A program made the translations under genes and the position numbers. A stretch of DNA of 64,000 bases from Anisakis pegreffii. Taxonomy: Eukaryota > Nematoda > Chromadorea > Rhabditida > Anisakidae. Below the pieces are notes generated by a model, which searched no databases, was not told the DNA's origin, and saw only the letters and a list, made by a program, of their open reading frames with translations. How positions within the stretch are numbered: position 1 is the stretch's first letter; every line of letters starts with the position of its first letter. Below are positions 23,408-36,200 of the stretch, one piece after another. The stretch lies in contig JAPYMA010000108.1 in assembly GCA_035041965.1 (NCBI GenBank), forward strand, positions 123,312 through 187,311, written 5' to 3'.

Positions 23408-26400
23408 TCAAGTATAATCACAAAAACACACTCCGTTTGATCGAGTGAAAATATGCTCAGTGATCGCCCCCAGTAATTGTTGGAAACAATCATAACCGTG
23501 AGGTAGTAATCCGATAATCCCAGCCTTCTGAATCAACAAGTCAAGATTTCGTTTAATGTGACTGAATAGATCCATAGCGATTGAAAGATTAGTCGTTCCG
23601 TAGCCAAACAACGATGGATATTCGTTACTGTACATGTTTTGAATAGTAGAACTTAGTTGAATAGCAATGACATTTAGTGAACGCAACATAGTGTATTTTG
23701 AAATTTGTTACAGACACTGCCTCAATGGGTGATTGCCTTGAACATCCTGTTCACAGTATTGAATATCTGAGTGCTACAGGATTAAGAAGCCGCAGAATTA
23801 AGATTTCATCATCTGTCTGCGTTTTAATATGCGAAAGTTAAGCACTTGATCAGTTTTCCGGGAGAATCCTGTATCGCTAGTTGAATTACGGCTTCATTTA
23901 GTTGAATGAAACATCGGGAAGGGCAGATTGAATCACCGCATCCAGTTTCAGTCAAGCATAGTGGATTTCACGAGGGTTCCAGACTTCAGTATGCAACCAA
24001 TTGTTGAATGCTTGTTTAGGTTGTCTTTATCGATGAATGTAGCTCAGTGTCATTATTATTGGCTGAATCTGTTCGCAGACGTAAATTTCACATGAAATTA
24101 TAATCATACACAGGTGTCTTGCGCAATGCTTAACAGTCTCGATCATCTCATGAGAGATTTTGATCTACACTCACGAGATAATTCAATAAAAAGGATATTC
24201 ATGCTGTACCACTGAGTTAAAAAATCTTTAGTATTGCGAAAATCTTTAAAATCTTTAGTATTTAGTAACATTCCCTTAGCTTTTTTAATGCTCATTGAAC
24301 GTTCGGTTTCAGAGGACGATGGACTGAAGTTTAAAGTGATTTACAGCTTCTTAAATGATGATATTTACGACCGGAAGAAAACGACATTCAGTGGTATGTA
24401 TCGAGTGTGCATTCCATAATGATGAATCTAGTAGAGCTGTTGAAGAGAACATGAAGAATGAAGAAATTTGCGGTGAATGAAAGGAATTTGTCACATCATT
24501 TTCAAATCATACCATACATGAGATATACAACATACTTGCTGTACATTAATGGATGCATTCAATCATCCATAATAGCCATGTGAGACGTCGTCTTAAATTC
24601 TTTCCAATTAAATGCAATGCAAGTTCGTCACACGAACACACAATTCCTCCTAACGGTTTGCTTGAAAAGCGAACAGTTTTTTAAACCGTAACGCAGTTCT
24701 CTGCAGTAACGCGTAGTAAAATGATTTGTTTCAGCTGATGCCATTCTATCCAGTATAAACTTATGCTGATAACGCAGAATATAAACAGATTCCTAGATTG
24801 ACAGTTCTTAGAGATTGAGGCATATAGAATAAATGAACGGATCATATTTGATCGATATCAGAGCATTTCATTCAGAAATTTTGGAACAGTGCTTCGAGAA
24901 TGTACCTCATTTTCAGAATCAACCTCAGTATCTCCGGAAAACTTTCGCTGCAATCTGATTTTAATTCATTCAGTTTCTTATATGATCGAGGATCTTTCCA
25001 ATGAAATGTGGTTGTTGACCAGTTCGGACTCCATGTTCACTACAAATGAAACGATCTTTTCACTAGCATTGTAAGGGTCTTGAATACCCTTTCATAGACA
25101 GTTTTGTCTCATCCGAGTAGAACATGACCGCTTCCTTTCCGAAAACAAGACAATTTAGTTATGATTGAACAAGTTGGAAGTGACTTTCAATGATGGATTC
25201 GAGATGATTCAAAGAAGAATTCGAGAAGAACTTATCGTAGAAGCCTCAATATTAGGTAGCAAGTTATATGGCCCTCATTATTCAGAACATCACCTCACAC
25301 ACCGCAAAATATCATGTCGTTTTCATTCACTTGTTCGGTTTTTTTGAAGCGATACATTCAATTTTCATTTAGTTTATTCTGAATTATAATTTTAAAAATG
25401 AAAAAAAAGTGTTTTGAGCGATTGACTGAGTTAATCACATAAATCTTTTAGTTTGAGAGACAGTCAACTTAATACATTTTGAATTGACTTTTCCATTTAG
25501 AATGACTAATGTTCGAATGTTTATGATTAGATCAGTGAAAATACGGTTAAAAACTTAATCGAAACAAGAAACTTTTTTGTGGTATAATCAAGGAAGTAAG
25601 TCCCTTTCGGTTTAATTTATTACGCAGACAATGAATTGCAAATTGCATTTTAGGCAATTTATAGGTTCTAAAGAGCAAGCACCATTATCGTCATTCAGGT
25701 TTCGTTTAATGTGATGAAAGAGTGACTTTTTTTTTGAAGTGTGTGTACTTAGTCGGTCAGGAAATGATCCGAATCGATTGCGCTTTAACGGCTTGATGAA
25801 TGCATAGAATGTGACTTGAGCAGAGGACAAATCCACTCGCTGCCCGCATATGAGCACGTACAAAAGTGTAGCTCAACTTGTTTTACCGTTCGTTACTCAA
25901 CAGCACTATTTCCAGCGTAACAGTACAAAAATATTCGTTCCAGCCCACATTTGAGTTGCTGCATTCCTTCAACGTTCACATTTGTTGAAAGAACTGGTTA
26001 TTAAAGTTTCATAAAATTTACATGTTGATAATGATGATGATGATAATGTTGATAGTGATTGGCTGTGTTTAATGTAAACGAGCATTTTTCTCTAATTTGT
26101 GACTTTTTCACACACTGAACACAAAGACTAACCACCAGCGTTATTGTGGAACGAGCTGTACTGATGAACAAGCAGCAATCAAGCAATAAAATACAGCAAA
26201 AGCAATAAAGTGCGTTTTCCATTCACCTCAAACGCTTCAAATAGATGTTGCCAATAGCATGTGTGATAAATTCTTTATCTCATAAATGGCGCAAACGACT
26301 TAGAGTTCAAATGATCCTGAATGCACCCATTTTTGGTCAGCACTGAAATCCGCGCCTTCATCTGCATCATAATATCTACAGCATCTGAAAGTCCGATCGT

Positions 26401-28640
26401 TTCGTTTCGATGGACAAGGCCAATAAGTTTTAGTATGTTGATGTTGCTGTTGCTGGTGTTAAAGTGGGTAAATGCTGTGTTTTTATGATTTGACAACGGA
26501 GTTAGTTCGAAGTATATCCTCCAGTGGCTAGCAGTTTCATCCAATCAGTACAAAATGATTTGGGTGACTCGCATTTCAATAGCAGAATTTTTGAGCAATA
26601 GCCACTCTCTCAATGAATCACTCCATCAAATATTCATCCAGTTTCTGTGCGTGTTCACAAAACTTCACCACGTCATTGATATCAGTTGAAAGTGTTCATG
26701 CTGAGCGAAACTGTTCAAAAATAGATGTGTTTTATGTTTTGATGAAGAAATTTTACACTAACTGCCAGCACATGTACAGAAGTGGTGCTCGTAGCATCCG
26801 GGGTTGGATGTAATTTGACACCGGAACAGAATTCCTCAATTTTTTGTTACTTGTTGTCAGATGGGTGTTTTTAGACAGTCTGGATGATTCTGAAACTGGC
26901 GATTTTTTTCGTTTGAAGTGTAGAACTTGCGACCAGGAAGTAGACAGAGCAACAAAAAAAAACATGATAGCCCCATAACCGTTCATTGCAACGCTTCCGT
27001 ATCGCAATTATAAACTTAAATATAAGTTTGCACGGGAAAGAATCAACGAAGTCATGGCTAGGAAACACGGCTAAGTTTCATTGGAACGCAAATCTTTTAT
27101 GATTCGATAAGAAATATCGAATTATGGACGATCAAACGATTGCAGTATCCAAGCAGCCATTTGACAACATAAAAGATTCAGGTCATATCGTTCCACTTAA
27201 ATTCTCCAAATTTGTTTTTATTTACATGCGTAACTGTTCTGATTTATTGCTGTTACTCCGGTGTGTCGTTTACAATTGGCGTCGTTAGTTTCAAATTTTA
27301 TAGGTTTATTAAGTATGGCTCTCAAATCCATGAACTGGTGCCACTGTAGAATATACTGTTCGCACAACTGAACGAGGAAGTTTTTTCGGCGTATGTCAAT
27401 CCCTTGCTCGAATTGAATGAGCACCTTTGAATCACTTTTACAAACATCGATGCAAAACTCATAAAAGTTCCTGTTTCTATTAATAGTTGTTTTTTTTCAC
27501 ATTTTTCCTTTGACTGAATAAAATATCGTAAAATTCTCTAGCAAATACTCTGAATCCCTTAATGACATGATAAATGATGGTGAAAGCTGCTGATTTCATT
27601 TCATTTCATTTCATTCCATTTCATTTCATGAATCATAGATGATCGTAGTTACATCAACAATGTCAAACCAAAAAACACTCGCATCAAATGCAGTTGCAAC
27701 TTCTGGTCGAAGGTTTATCAGTCTTTCAAAAGTGAATATTCATCATACTTTCCTAAAAATGAATTCAAGTTACAAAGAAAGCAATGCCGAATAGACTGAT
27801 GAAAAAAGAAATTGATGGCATCGTGATGAATACAGTCTGAAGTAAGGAATCTGTCATAAGCACGGTACAAAATCACAAAAACCTCTAAAACCTTAATGAC
27901 CTTGCCAAATAGGCGTACGAGATGATCGACTTGTTCCGTACTCAGCATTCTTTCGAGATGTTTTTGTCCTCAGATTGATTGATCAGTTTATTTGCCCATC
28001 ACAAAGATCATTGATTCTTCAAACGGAAAAATTCTATCACAAGTAAAGTCTCTGAAACGGTTCCAAATTAATGACTGATTAGAAGAAGGTGATTGGTTTT
28101 AAGTGTTTATGTGCGTGCTAATCAAACAGCGAAATTGAAACATTTAAAACTAGAAACACATAAAAGTAGAATCATTCTTCCATCAAAATTCAATATTCCA
28201 TATCCATGGAATCATAAGCATAATCCCCTCAGATTGATTGATAATCAAGCCTTCTGAAGCAAATTATTTCACCAGCTCGGGAAGAAGCACGACTGAACGC
28301 TTAAGAAACCGTGTGATAGGAATTGGAGTTGCATCTGGCGCAATCGAATGATTTCATTACATGTGTCTACTCTACATCATGAAACTGAATTTTTTTTCAA
28401 CTGATACGAATATTCTATTTTGTTGTTAAAGGGACCAGAACTCGTTCCACTAGACCGTTCACCGATTCAAAATTGACACAAAGAAGCGTCGAGAGCACCT
28501 CAAGCACAAAACACATACCTGTAAAAACCGTGACCACTAAAAAGGCCTACGAGCTGATCGCTGTGTTCTGTGCGCAACATTCTTGCAGAGTGTTTTTTGT
28601 TTTCTAATTTATTTATTTTCTACCTACCCACCATAAATTC
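23408..28640 (-). other. Set of related small minus-strand ORFs, unrecognised family
   Basis: Several minus-strand frames here resemble each other. DLFSHIKRNLDLLIQKAG at about 23.55 kb, SLFHHIKRNLND at about 25.7 kb and DIMMQMKARISVLTKNG at about 26.4 kb align. ERMLSTEQVDHLVRLFGKV at 27.95 kb and ARMLRTEHSDQLVGLF at 28.59 kb form a second, clearer pair in which many base changes are synonymous. Putative signal peptides occur at 26222 (MENALYCFCCILLLDCC) and about 27007 (MNGYGAIMFFFVALSTSWS). This suggests a tandemly duplicated gene family of small, perhaps secreted helical proteins, some copies possibly broken. I could not assemble a complete gene and recognise no family. Confidence 0.35.
27593..27629 (+). 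repeat. (TTTCA)n microsatellite
   Basis: About seven tandem copies of the pentamer TTTCA (phase variants ATTTC/CATTT) with one C interruption. A simple-sequence repeat between ORFs of the 23-28 kb array. Confidence 0.9.
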
Positions 28641-29520
28641 CGTTGTTTGCTGAATTATAAAAGCAACTGAATGAAAATAATCATATTATTGCATATTATG
28701 ATAAAAACCTCGGAACATTTCCGTGAACAACTCAAGTTTACATTGAAATTACGAAGAGATTTAAAAGTATGGGTTGTGCGCATTCCATATGTATGTTTTT
28801 TTCCACCAGACATCTTATGAGTCAAACATCGTCTCGTCATATCTTTCGTTTTGTTCAATTAAGTCATTCGATTAGGTGGAATAAAAAGAAGTCATAAACC
28901 CACTTCGATATGCCAATACCGTCTTCACGAAAAAACTTTCCCACTCATCTTTAAGATGATTACAACTATAATGGGCAATACCGTTAGTAATTGAAATGTC
29001 CTTGTAAGGGAACTTTTATCTCATTAATGTGCAGAGGGCAATATGAAGCCACAAAACTCAGTGCCGCAACAAGCAAACGAGGCAGCATAATCGAAAGGTG
29101 TTAGGTGGTGGCGTTGAAGAGTGGCAATTTTCAGAAGACGATGCACTTCTCAAGGTGATTTTGCAATGCAGCCTAATCACATGCAATCAACTGTCATGTT
29201 TTATAGAATTGATTGATCTGAGATGATTTGAGTGGATTGCAACAAGGTATCATGCAAACGAGTTGAATTAGCGAAATGTGCGACCAAATGCCATTGACTG
29301 TTCTCATGATTTGCATTTGAACTTGCTCATAATGTAACTGAAACGTACCAGAAATAATGCATTGTTGATCGATCTGCATAGAATTGACCAAATATTTAAG
29401 CACAATATCTCAGCTATTTGATACCTCATTAAGGGGATTACCGACTTGTCGAGAATTATTGATGTCCTATATCGAAGATGAGCACTGAACACTAGCTATG
29501 AATGAAAAGGACATAATCAT

Positions 29521-29602
29521 ATTACCTTGATTACCTGGATTGGCCAGGCTATCAAACGTTTGTAACGCTGCTGGCCACAATGCTCGCGTTTCCGTGCACA
29601 TT
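29521..29602 (+). repeat. 82-bp dispersed repeat, copy 1
   Basis: About 93% identical (6 differences) and equal in length to 43897-43978. Contains the inverted arms GGCCAG and CTGGCC around an AAACGTTT core. Most differences are transitions. It could be a structured RNA or a short mobile-element remnant. Confidence 0.8.
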
Positions 29603-30464
29603 ATGAACAATATGCATAATCATACGAGAGCAATAATTTATAGTATGACCAAAGAATTGGATTTTAAAGCATTTAACACACCTTTTTTTGTTAACTTTCT
29701 AATTCTGGTCATCTGGAATGTGTCAGTTTCATGTCAAATTAATGAGCTGTTCATATTGACGTAATCATGACTCTTACGATTTCGTTGAAATGAACTTTTT
29801 TTGTTCAATGAGCAAAAAAAAACACTATTAATTGCAAATGAAAGTTTCCGGTTTGCGCTCAAAAAATGTAGAAATTTATTTCTGCAAACGTTTGCTGAAG
29901 GTCAACAAAAAAGGCGAAGTGTAAAAATAGAATTGATTTGGCTGAAAAATGCGAATACAAATCAAAAAGTGATCAATCGTCACATAAGTTCGTTGATTTT
30001 CAGCGAAAGTTCATTGCGGAACGGCTGCTTTTTCCTTTCACTCCATTGTTACGGTTGTGTTTGCATTGATATTTTAAAATATCACAGCACTTCCTTAAAG
30101 GTACGACGCGATCCAATGCAAATATTATGCATCTTAAAAATTTTCATACACCAAAGGATTCCAGTGAATCAGTCACAAACAACGATTCACTGATTTATCG
30201 GGAAAATTTGGTGTTTCAGAAAAATAATTCGCTTTCTTCTGTTGATTTCAAGCGCTGGAAGACGCTTGTTTCACATAAAAGAAGACGTCTTCAACGGTTG
30301 CACGTCCGATCTCGAAAATTTCTTTTCGGAATGTGCTACTTGTTTATTTGAGTGATCATCACTGCAGCAATTCCAAGGCTTAACTGATTTCTAATTTTGC
30401 AATTATTGCGAAATTATCATCCGCTGGCCAATATTCACGAACTGTAATGTCAAAAATGGAACTC

Positions 30465-30580
30465 GTTTGGCTTAGGCCAAGGAACCGGAAGGCCGTAACG
30501 GTGCACTGTTTGTGATCCGATTGTGGCGGTGTCTAATGGACCCCCTGAGGTTTTGCGCTGGCCGCCCGGCCCTTAAAGTG
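30465..30580. other. GC-rich patch with small inverted repeats
   Basis: A clearly GC-richer block in AT-rich surroundings, with TTGGC-TTAG-GCCAA and GGCCGCCCGGCC inverted elements. It has no coding frame. It may be a repeat or a non-coding RNA remnant; identity unknown. Confidence 0.35.
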
Positions 30581-33247
30581 TTACTTTTGCAGAGTGCATA
30601 TTAGGAGGAAGAAGCCAAATAAGTTCGTTTGAAGATAACGATGAAAATCAGGATGCATGATGTGGGATGCGATAGAAAATCGCACCAATAATTGCATAAT
30701 AAACACACACCTGCTGCTAGTGTTGCTGCAGTTTATTCGACATTTTAACAATCCAGTTCTGTGGGCATAATACCACTGAATTTGAGAACGAACGCAGTGG
30801 CTATTGCGCATACGCACACACAAACATTCTTAAACATTTTCTATTACTGCGCAATTATTTCGCATTCATTGATGATACTTTATGAATAATGTCTTAGATT
30901 ACGTGTCTATCTTACACAAACGCATTTATGACACCTGAAATGGCGACGACACTGACAATGAGAGATCAGGTATGGATCGATGCCTTTTTATTAGGTGCAT
31001 TGATTTGATTTACACTTTTCAATAAGTACCAATTGCATTATTGTCATCACCAACGACGGACGCTAACACCTTTCGATCTGTTTTAGGGGTGATTATGCGT
31101 TTTTCATGTTTTGAATGCAATTGAGTGAAGAAGGGATCAAACATCGAGTTTGACTTAATCATCTCAAGTAATTGATTGGCAGCGTAAAGGCAATATACTA
31201 ATTTTCTTCTACAATCTAGTTAATGCACTAATTACTCTCATAACCAGTCGGATAATTTTTCGAGTTATCCACGCAAAGAACGCCGTGAATAAGAAAAACG
31301 TAAGGTATGAATTCACATTAATTTCTGATTATGTGAATGGTAACAGTGATGCCTGCTAATGTGCGGATAGAAATAAATTGAGATGTAAATTAACAAAAAA
31401 TAAATTGAGATGCTATCAAATCCATCGCATTGTTGGAGGCTGCTCAGAAGAAGTTTGCGGGAGAAAGACATGTAGTGAAAATGGTCCAAAAAGTTGATGA
31501 AAGATAAACCTCATTTCGTTCCATTCATTCCAATTATTGGATGGAATTGCTTAAGACACCTTCATTTCAGCAATCGAGTTGAATCGCTTGTATATCAACA
31601 GCAATCGCATTGTATATCAAAGAATGAGAGCTGATTCATTCAAATGCAGGATCGACGTCTACAAATCGCCCCATAGAGGCAAATTACTGTTTATACAAAC
31701 CATTTTGAGTGGAATCGTTCAGTAAACGCACGGCTGAGTGCACAGAAATATCAAACAAACTGGAATCAATGGAATTCTTTCGAGTTCCGGTTACACATTT
31801 TGAAGTGATTGATTACAAACTGCCTGATCGTTTAGCAATACTTCAGAAGGGATGATTCAGTTTGCCTAGCAGTACATAATCACCGTGAATGACACTGATA
31901 TCATGTATTATCTTTAGAATGCAATTTCTTGCGGCATTTAAGATGCTCAAATTTTCCAGGTTCCCAAACTACATGGTTTAAAAAGTGCGTAGCTTAGGAA
32001 TCTGCGAAAGCTGACGGATTTGGACAAGGCATTTCTTTATAACAGCTATTGAATGCTCCTCATAATATGAATGCGATTTTACTGCATCAGTGCTTTGAGG
32101 AGCATCACAACGATTGAACTGGTAACTAAGTTGGATTGATCTGTATTCTAGTTCAATTGAACTACTGCCGCTGGCTTTGTTTAATCATTTCTTTGCAGTC
32201 ACAAATGGAAATATACCCATTCCTTAGAATAACGAGCCTTTCAACCAGCAATCATTACGACACTGTCAGACTCTGCAATTATGCTGATTATTTCATAGCG
32301 ATTTCCACGGATCTATAGACATTTGTTTACAAAAGTCCATCGATAGATTGTTAGTGATCATTGAAGTGAATCGTGACCGGGCAATTTTGTTTAATGGTTC
32401 ATAACGGGAGATCTTAAAACGTCGGTGAAATCGCTCAACTGTTTCCTTTAATGCACATTTCTAACTGATCGATTTGGTACCGTCATTATGCAATAAGACT
32501 TTTAAATTAGGCTGAATTATAGGGCATTTTGCATTGTTAAAGTGCTTTTTTCAAGTCATCACATCTTATAGGTTACTCATGAACAATTTTAATGAGCGAA
32601 GCAAAAGTTTGATGACATTTGCTCAAAATCAATTTGTTCTTGTGGTACCAAAAAATGACAAAAATTGTAGAATACTGAATTTTTTCCCAACAAAAATTTG
32701 TGTTATAGCAATCATTGAGTGTTTTTGACTCATTTTTAATTCCTGGAACGTCGTCAGTGCGAAACTGTCGAATGACAGAAGCATTGGATGAGAGAGAATG
32801 TGGGAGGTGAATATGAAATGAATACTGGATGAGAGGAGAGATGGAATGATGAAATTAGCAGCAAATACGACGAATGGAACGTACAGTTTTTTTGATGGAC
32901 GAGCGCATCATGCAGAGAGCGCATGTTTTAATTGCTTTTCCATCTTGAGACTGTGAATTCGCACTTTCTGACGGTATCCATGCATCGCATCAACTATGCA
33001 GAAGGAAGTATAAAGTGAAAGGAAAGACGTAATTGTGAATGAGAAGAATGTAACAGCGTAGATTAAAGTAGAGAAGTGAATAATCGAAAAAGCAGGAACT
33101 CCTTCGCCATCGTCTTTCATCCATCTACACTGTTGCAGCAGCAATCAAGGCGGCGTTACAAGTCAGAATCACGCAACGATACGCCACTATTAATTGTGAG
33201 TATCTGTTCGTTGGATGTCCAGTACCAGCATTCGAACGATCGCAGAT

Positions 33248-36200
33248 ATGCTGGCCAAAATTGTTCTCGTTTCTATATTGTTGCTGCAATTTAGCACATT
33301 CTCAGATGCCGGCTGTTGTTGTTGTGTGTGAGTTGCGATTTCGTTTCATTTCTTGTGCTTCCGTTTATTTTCTTCGATCAAAGCTCGTCGATTCAGTGCA
33401 TTGGTGCAAGCTCGTTCAATCGAACGTTCATCCCAAAATGGGTAGTATTCGCGCGAATCGGATTTCTTATCGGGAAAATTCTCAGTGAAGCAGATCCTGG
33501 ATATTCCATTTTTATGGATTCAATGAGATTCAATTGCCAGTGCACCTTCCATTCGTGTCTCCGCTTTTAGTTTTGCTTAATTCTGTATTCATATCAGCGC
33601 CTAGATCACTTTTTAGTCTGTCACCTATCGCATTCATTTTACTTACTGTTAGTAATGTGGTCACTTCCGATTCCATTTCATTGATGCAATAGATATCCAT
33701 CGCAATAGAAATGTGAAATAGATAAAGAGACAAAACAAGACTTTCAAAAAGCTCTAAAATCAGAACAGCTTGAGTGATTCATTGAATAATCCCATGAAGA
33801 ATGATTATTTCGTCATGCCAAATCCCTTATCACCATCTATTCCCTGTTCAAATATGGCAGTTCTGATCAAATTGCTGAATATCTTCTGCGCTGCTGGTAA
33901 ATTCTAGGAAAAATTGAATCACCAGATAACCAGCGTTACTCTGTGCAATAAGTGATCTTCACACCATCTTTTATGTGGCCAACTTTGGCTACGCGATTCA
34001 GCAATCATGTATCAACCTGAAATTCCAGCCTAAAATAGCATCGCAGTGCTTAAAACAGCTTTTTCATCATGGTGTTGTTCTCTGATATCATCAAGCAATG
34101 AACGAAATTGCCATTCAATCCAATCTCGGATTAGATTCAACACTTGTGGAGTACTTCTGATTGTCCATTCGTTTTTGCTATTCAGATTTGTTGTTTACTT
34201 TATCACTTCTGGTTTCATTTCATCTCTAAAGAACACCTCGTCTTTTCTACAGTTCCACTGTTGCAGTTGTTTGATAATGCGTTTATGACGCTAAATACGC
34301 GTTCACTTCTGCAACATTGGCACACATAAAGCTTGTGAGCAGTTTCATCGAACGTTCTAGTTTCTACTCATTGATGGTAGACATCTTCATTGACGCAGAA
34401 TAGGATGGATCCGTGCTCTTCTCAAGAATCAGAAGCGAATTTTTGTAGAATTAGAGGCAGATGAGCGAAATACAGCCAGCCAATCAACTCGATGTTTAAG
34501 CTTAATCGTAAGCCAATCAAATGCTTTGCTGCATAGAACGCCGTCATTATAATACCGTATCAGTCTTATTGCTGAATATGTACAGCAGTTAAGTGAATCT
34601 CTTTTGAATATAGGCACATCTCAGTGAGGCGGTTACATTGCTCTATTGTTTTAATGCTATAGTAAGCTATCTCCACTTCACTTGTACTACAATTTTTCCG
34701 ATTGATTAATGTCAACCGCTTCATTAACATATTCTATCTAGAGTTCGAGATTAAGCAGTCCATAAATAGTAATAGAGTCAAACTTGAAGAGACTCTCGTC
34801 TTTCCTGAAACATTTGATGAATCTCCTCATGACTGCGAGAAATTTTGTCAGTCTTGTATTCAGCCTGCGAAAGGGTATGAATATGGCTAGCCATAGCATT
34901 TATTGATTCTAAACGAACTCGATTATCAATCCTATCGACAGAATTGTCAAGAAACTCTTTAAATAGTGAAAAAATTATGTCCTTTTAAAAAACAAGGAAT
35001 GCACAAGGATCTATATGTCCACTTATCGAAAAGTTTTCATCATCAGCAGTGACTGAATATCTCATTTTAAATTTCTTCCTCCGATCTCATTTGTTCAACC
35101 AAGATGAAACACTGCTAACCGATAACTGCCTGATTCAGCTCATTTTAACAATATGAGTTATTTTTGGACAGAGAAGCCAATTTGTAGTGCAATCTGTTAA
35201 CGGTAGTACAAGCTTGAGGTTCTACGTCAGGTTTCAGTTATACGTGAATGTTTTCGCCATGTTCACATCTACTATCGAAGTGATAAGTGAAAATTTGTTC
35301 TGTTGGTCAAATGAAACAATCCAATCATTGAACATCGATCCTAAATCGAAAGGTTTTCGTTCGATATGAGCAATGCATAAATATAAGAATGGAATTTTCA
35401 CATAAATTCTTATCGGTATTTTCTGCCAGTTAGGCTGTTGAAAACTATAGAATTGAACGATTAAAATTTAAATACGATAATTACGCTGCATAGAAGTGAA
35501 TTTGTTTGAGAGCCTATTGAAGAAAATCGCCACATATCATTAGAGTATTTTGCTTCCGGTTAAGGTGACAAGGACTGTAATGAGAACTGCAATTCAGGTT
35601 TTTGAAGTCCGCATCATAATCGTCACTAAATATATTAATTGCGCAACTGTGCCGTAAATTTTGCGTTGATCATAGCAGTAGAACAACAAATTACTGTGTA
35701 CAAATGGTGCGTTTGCATCAAGATACACTGTATGGTGTTTTAATTTTACAATATTACACAATTTGTAACACTCCACTGCTAACTGGACATTTTACTCAAG
35801 TATCGGTTTCTGTGTAATGTTTTACCGTCGTCACTGCAGTGATATGGTCGACTGGAGACGAATATGAGAGGAATTTGATTCATTCCATCAAAAGTAAGAC
35901 TCTTCACAGTCCTCTTTGAGAGCATCCGAAATAGTGCACTGTTGAGTGGTAATTTTTCGAAATGAATCTTCATCGATTAAATATGAAGGATTTGTAGCTT
36001 GAAAGGGGACATATGCAAAACTACGAGAAAATGAAACTGTCGAAACAGAAATCTGTTGAACTCAATGAACACAAAATCTTATAGTTGATTGTTTCACCGT
36101 ACTGAGCTGTGAACTGGAGCAGAATATGAATCACTATGAGTGAATGATGGTTTGTTCTTTGCTGATGGTGTAGCCGAACTTGTTCAATAATGAGTTTATT

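Larger units (their letters stand above)
28641..33247. other. Gene-poor stretch before gene C
   Basis: Contains copy 1 of an 82-bp dispersed repeat (29521-29602) and a GC-rich patch (30465-30580). A 130-codon plus-strand frame at 29801-30193 has no supporting splice or domain evidence. A possible minus-strand exon at 29492-29348 ends at a GTACGT donor. I see nothing else I can support. Confidence 0.35.

Noticed and set aside
25080..25150. Minus-strand segment with FYSDETKLSMKG resembling a mariner/Tc1 transposase block
   Set aside because: Only one short motif-like match, followed soon by a stop. No terminal inverted repeats or further transposase motifs are visible.
29801..30193. 130-codon plus-strand frame
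   Set aside because: Composition is consistent with chance in AT-rich DNA. No domain, promoter or partner exon was found.
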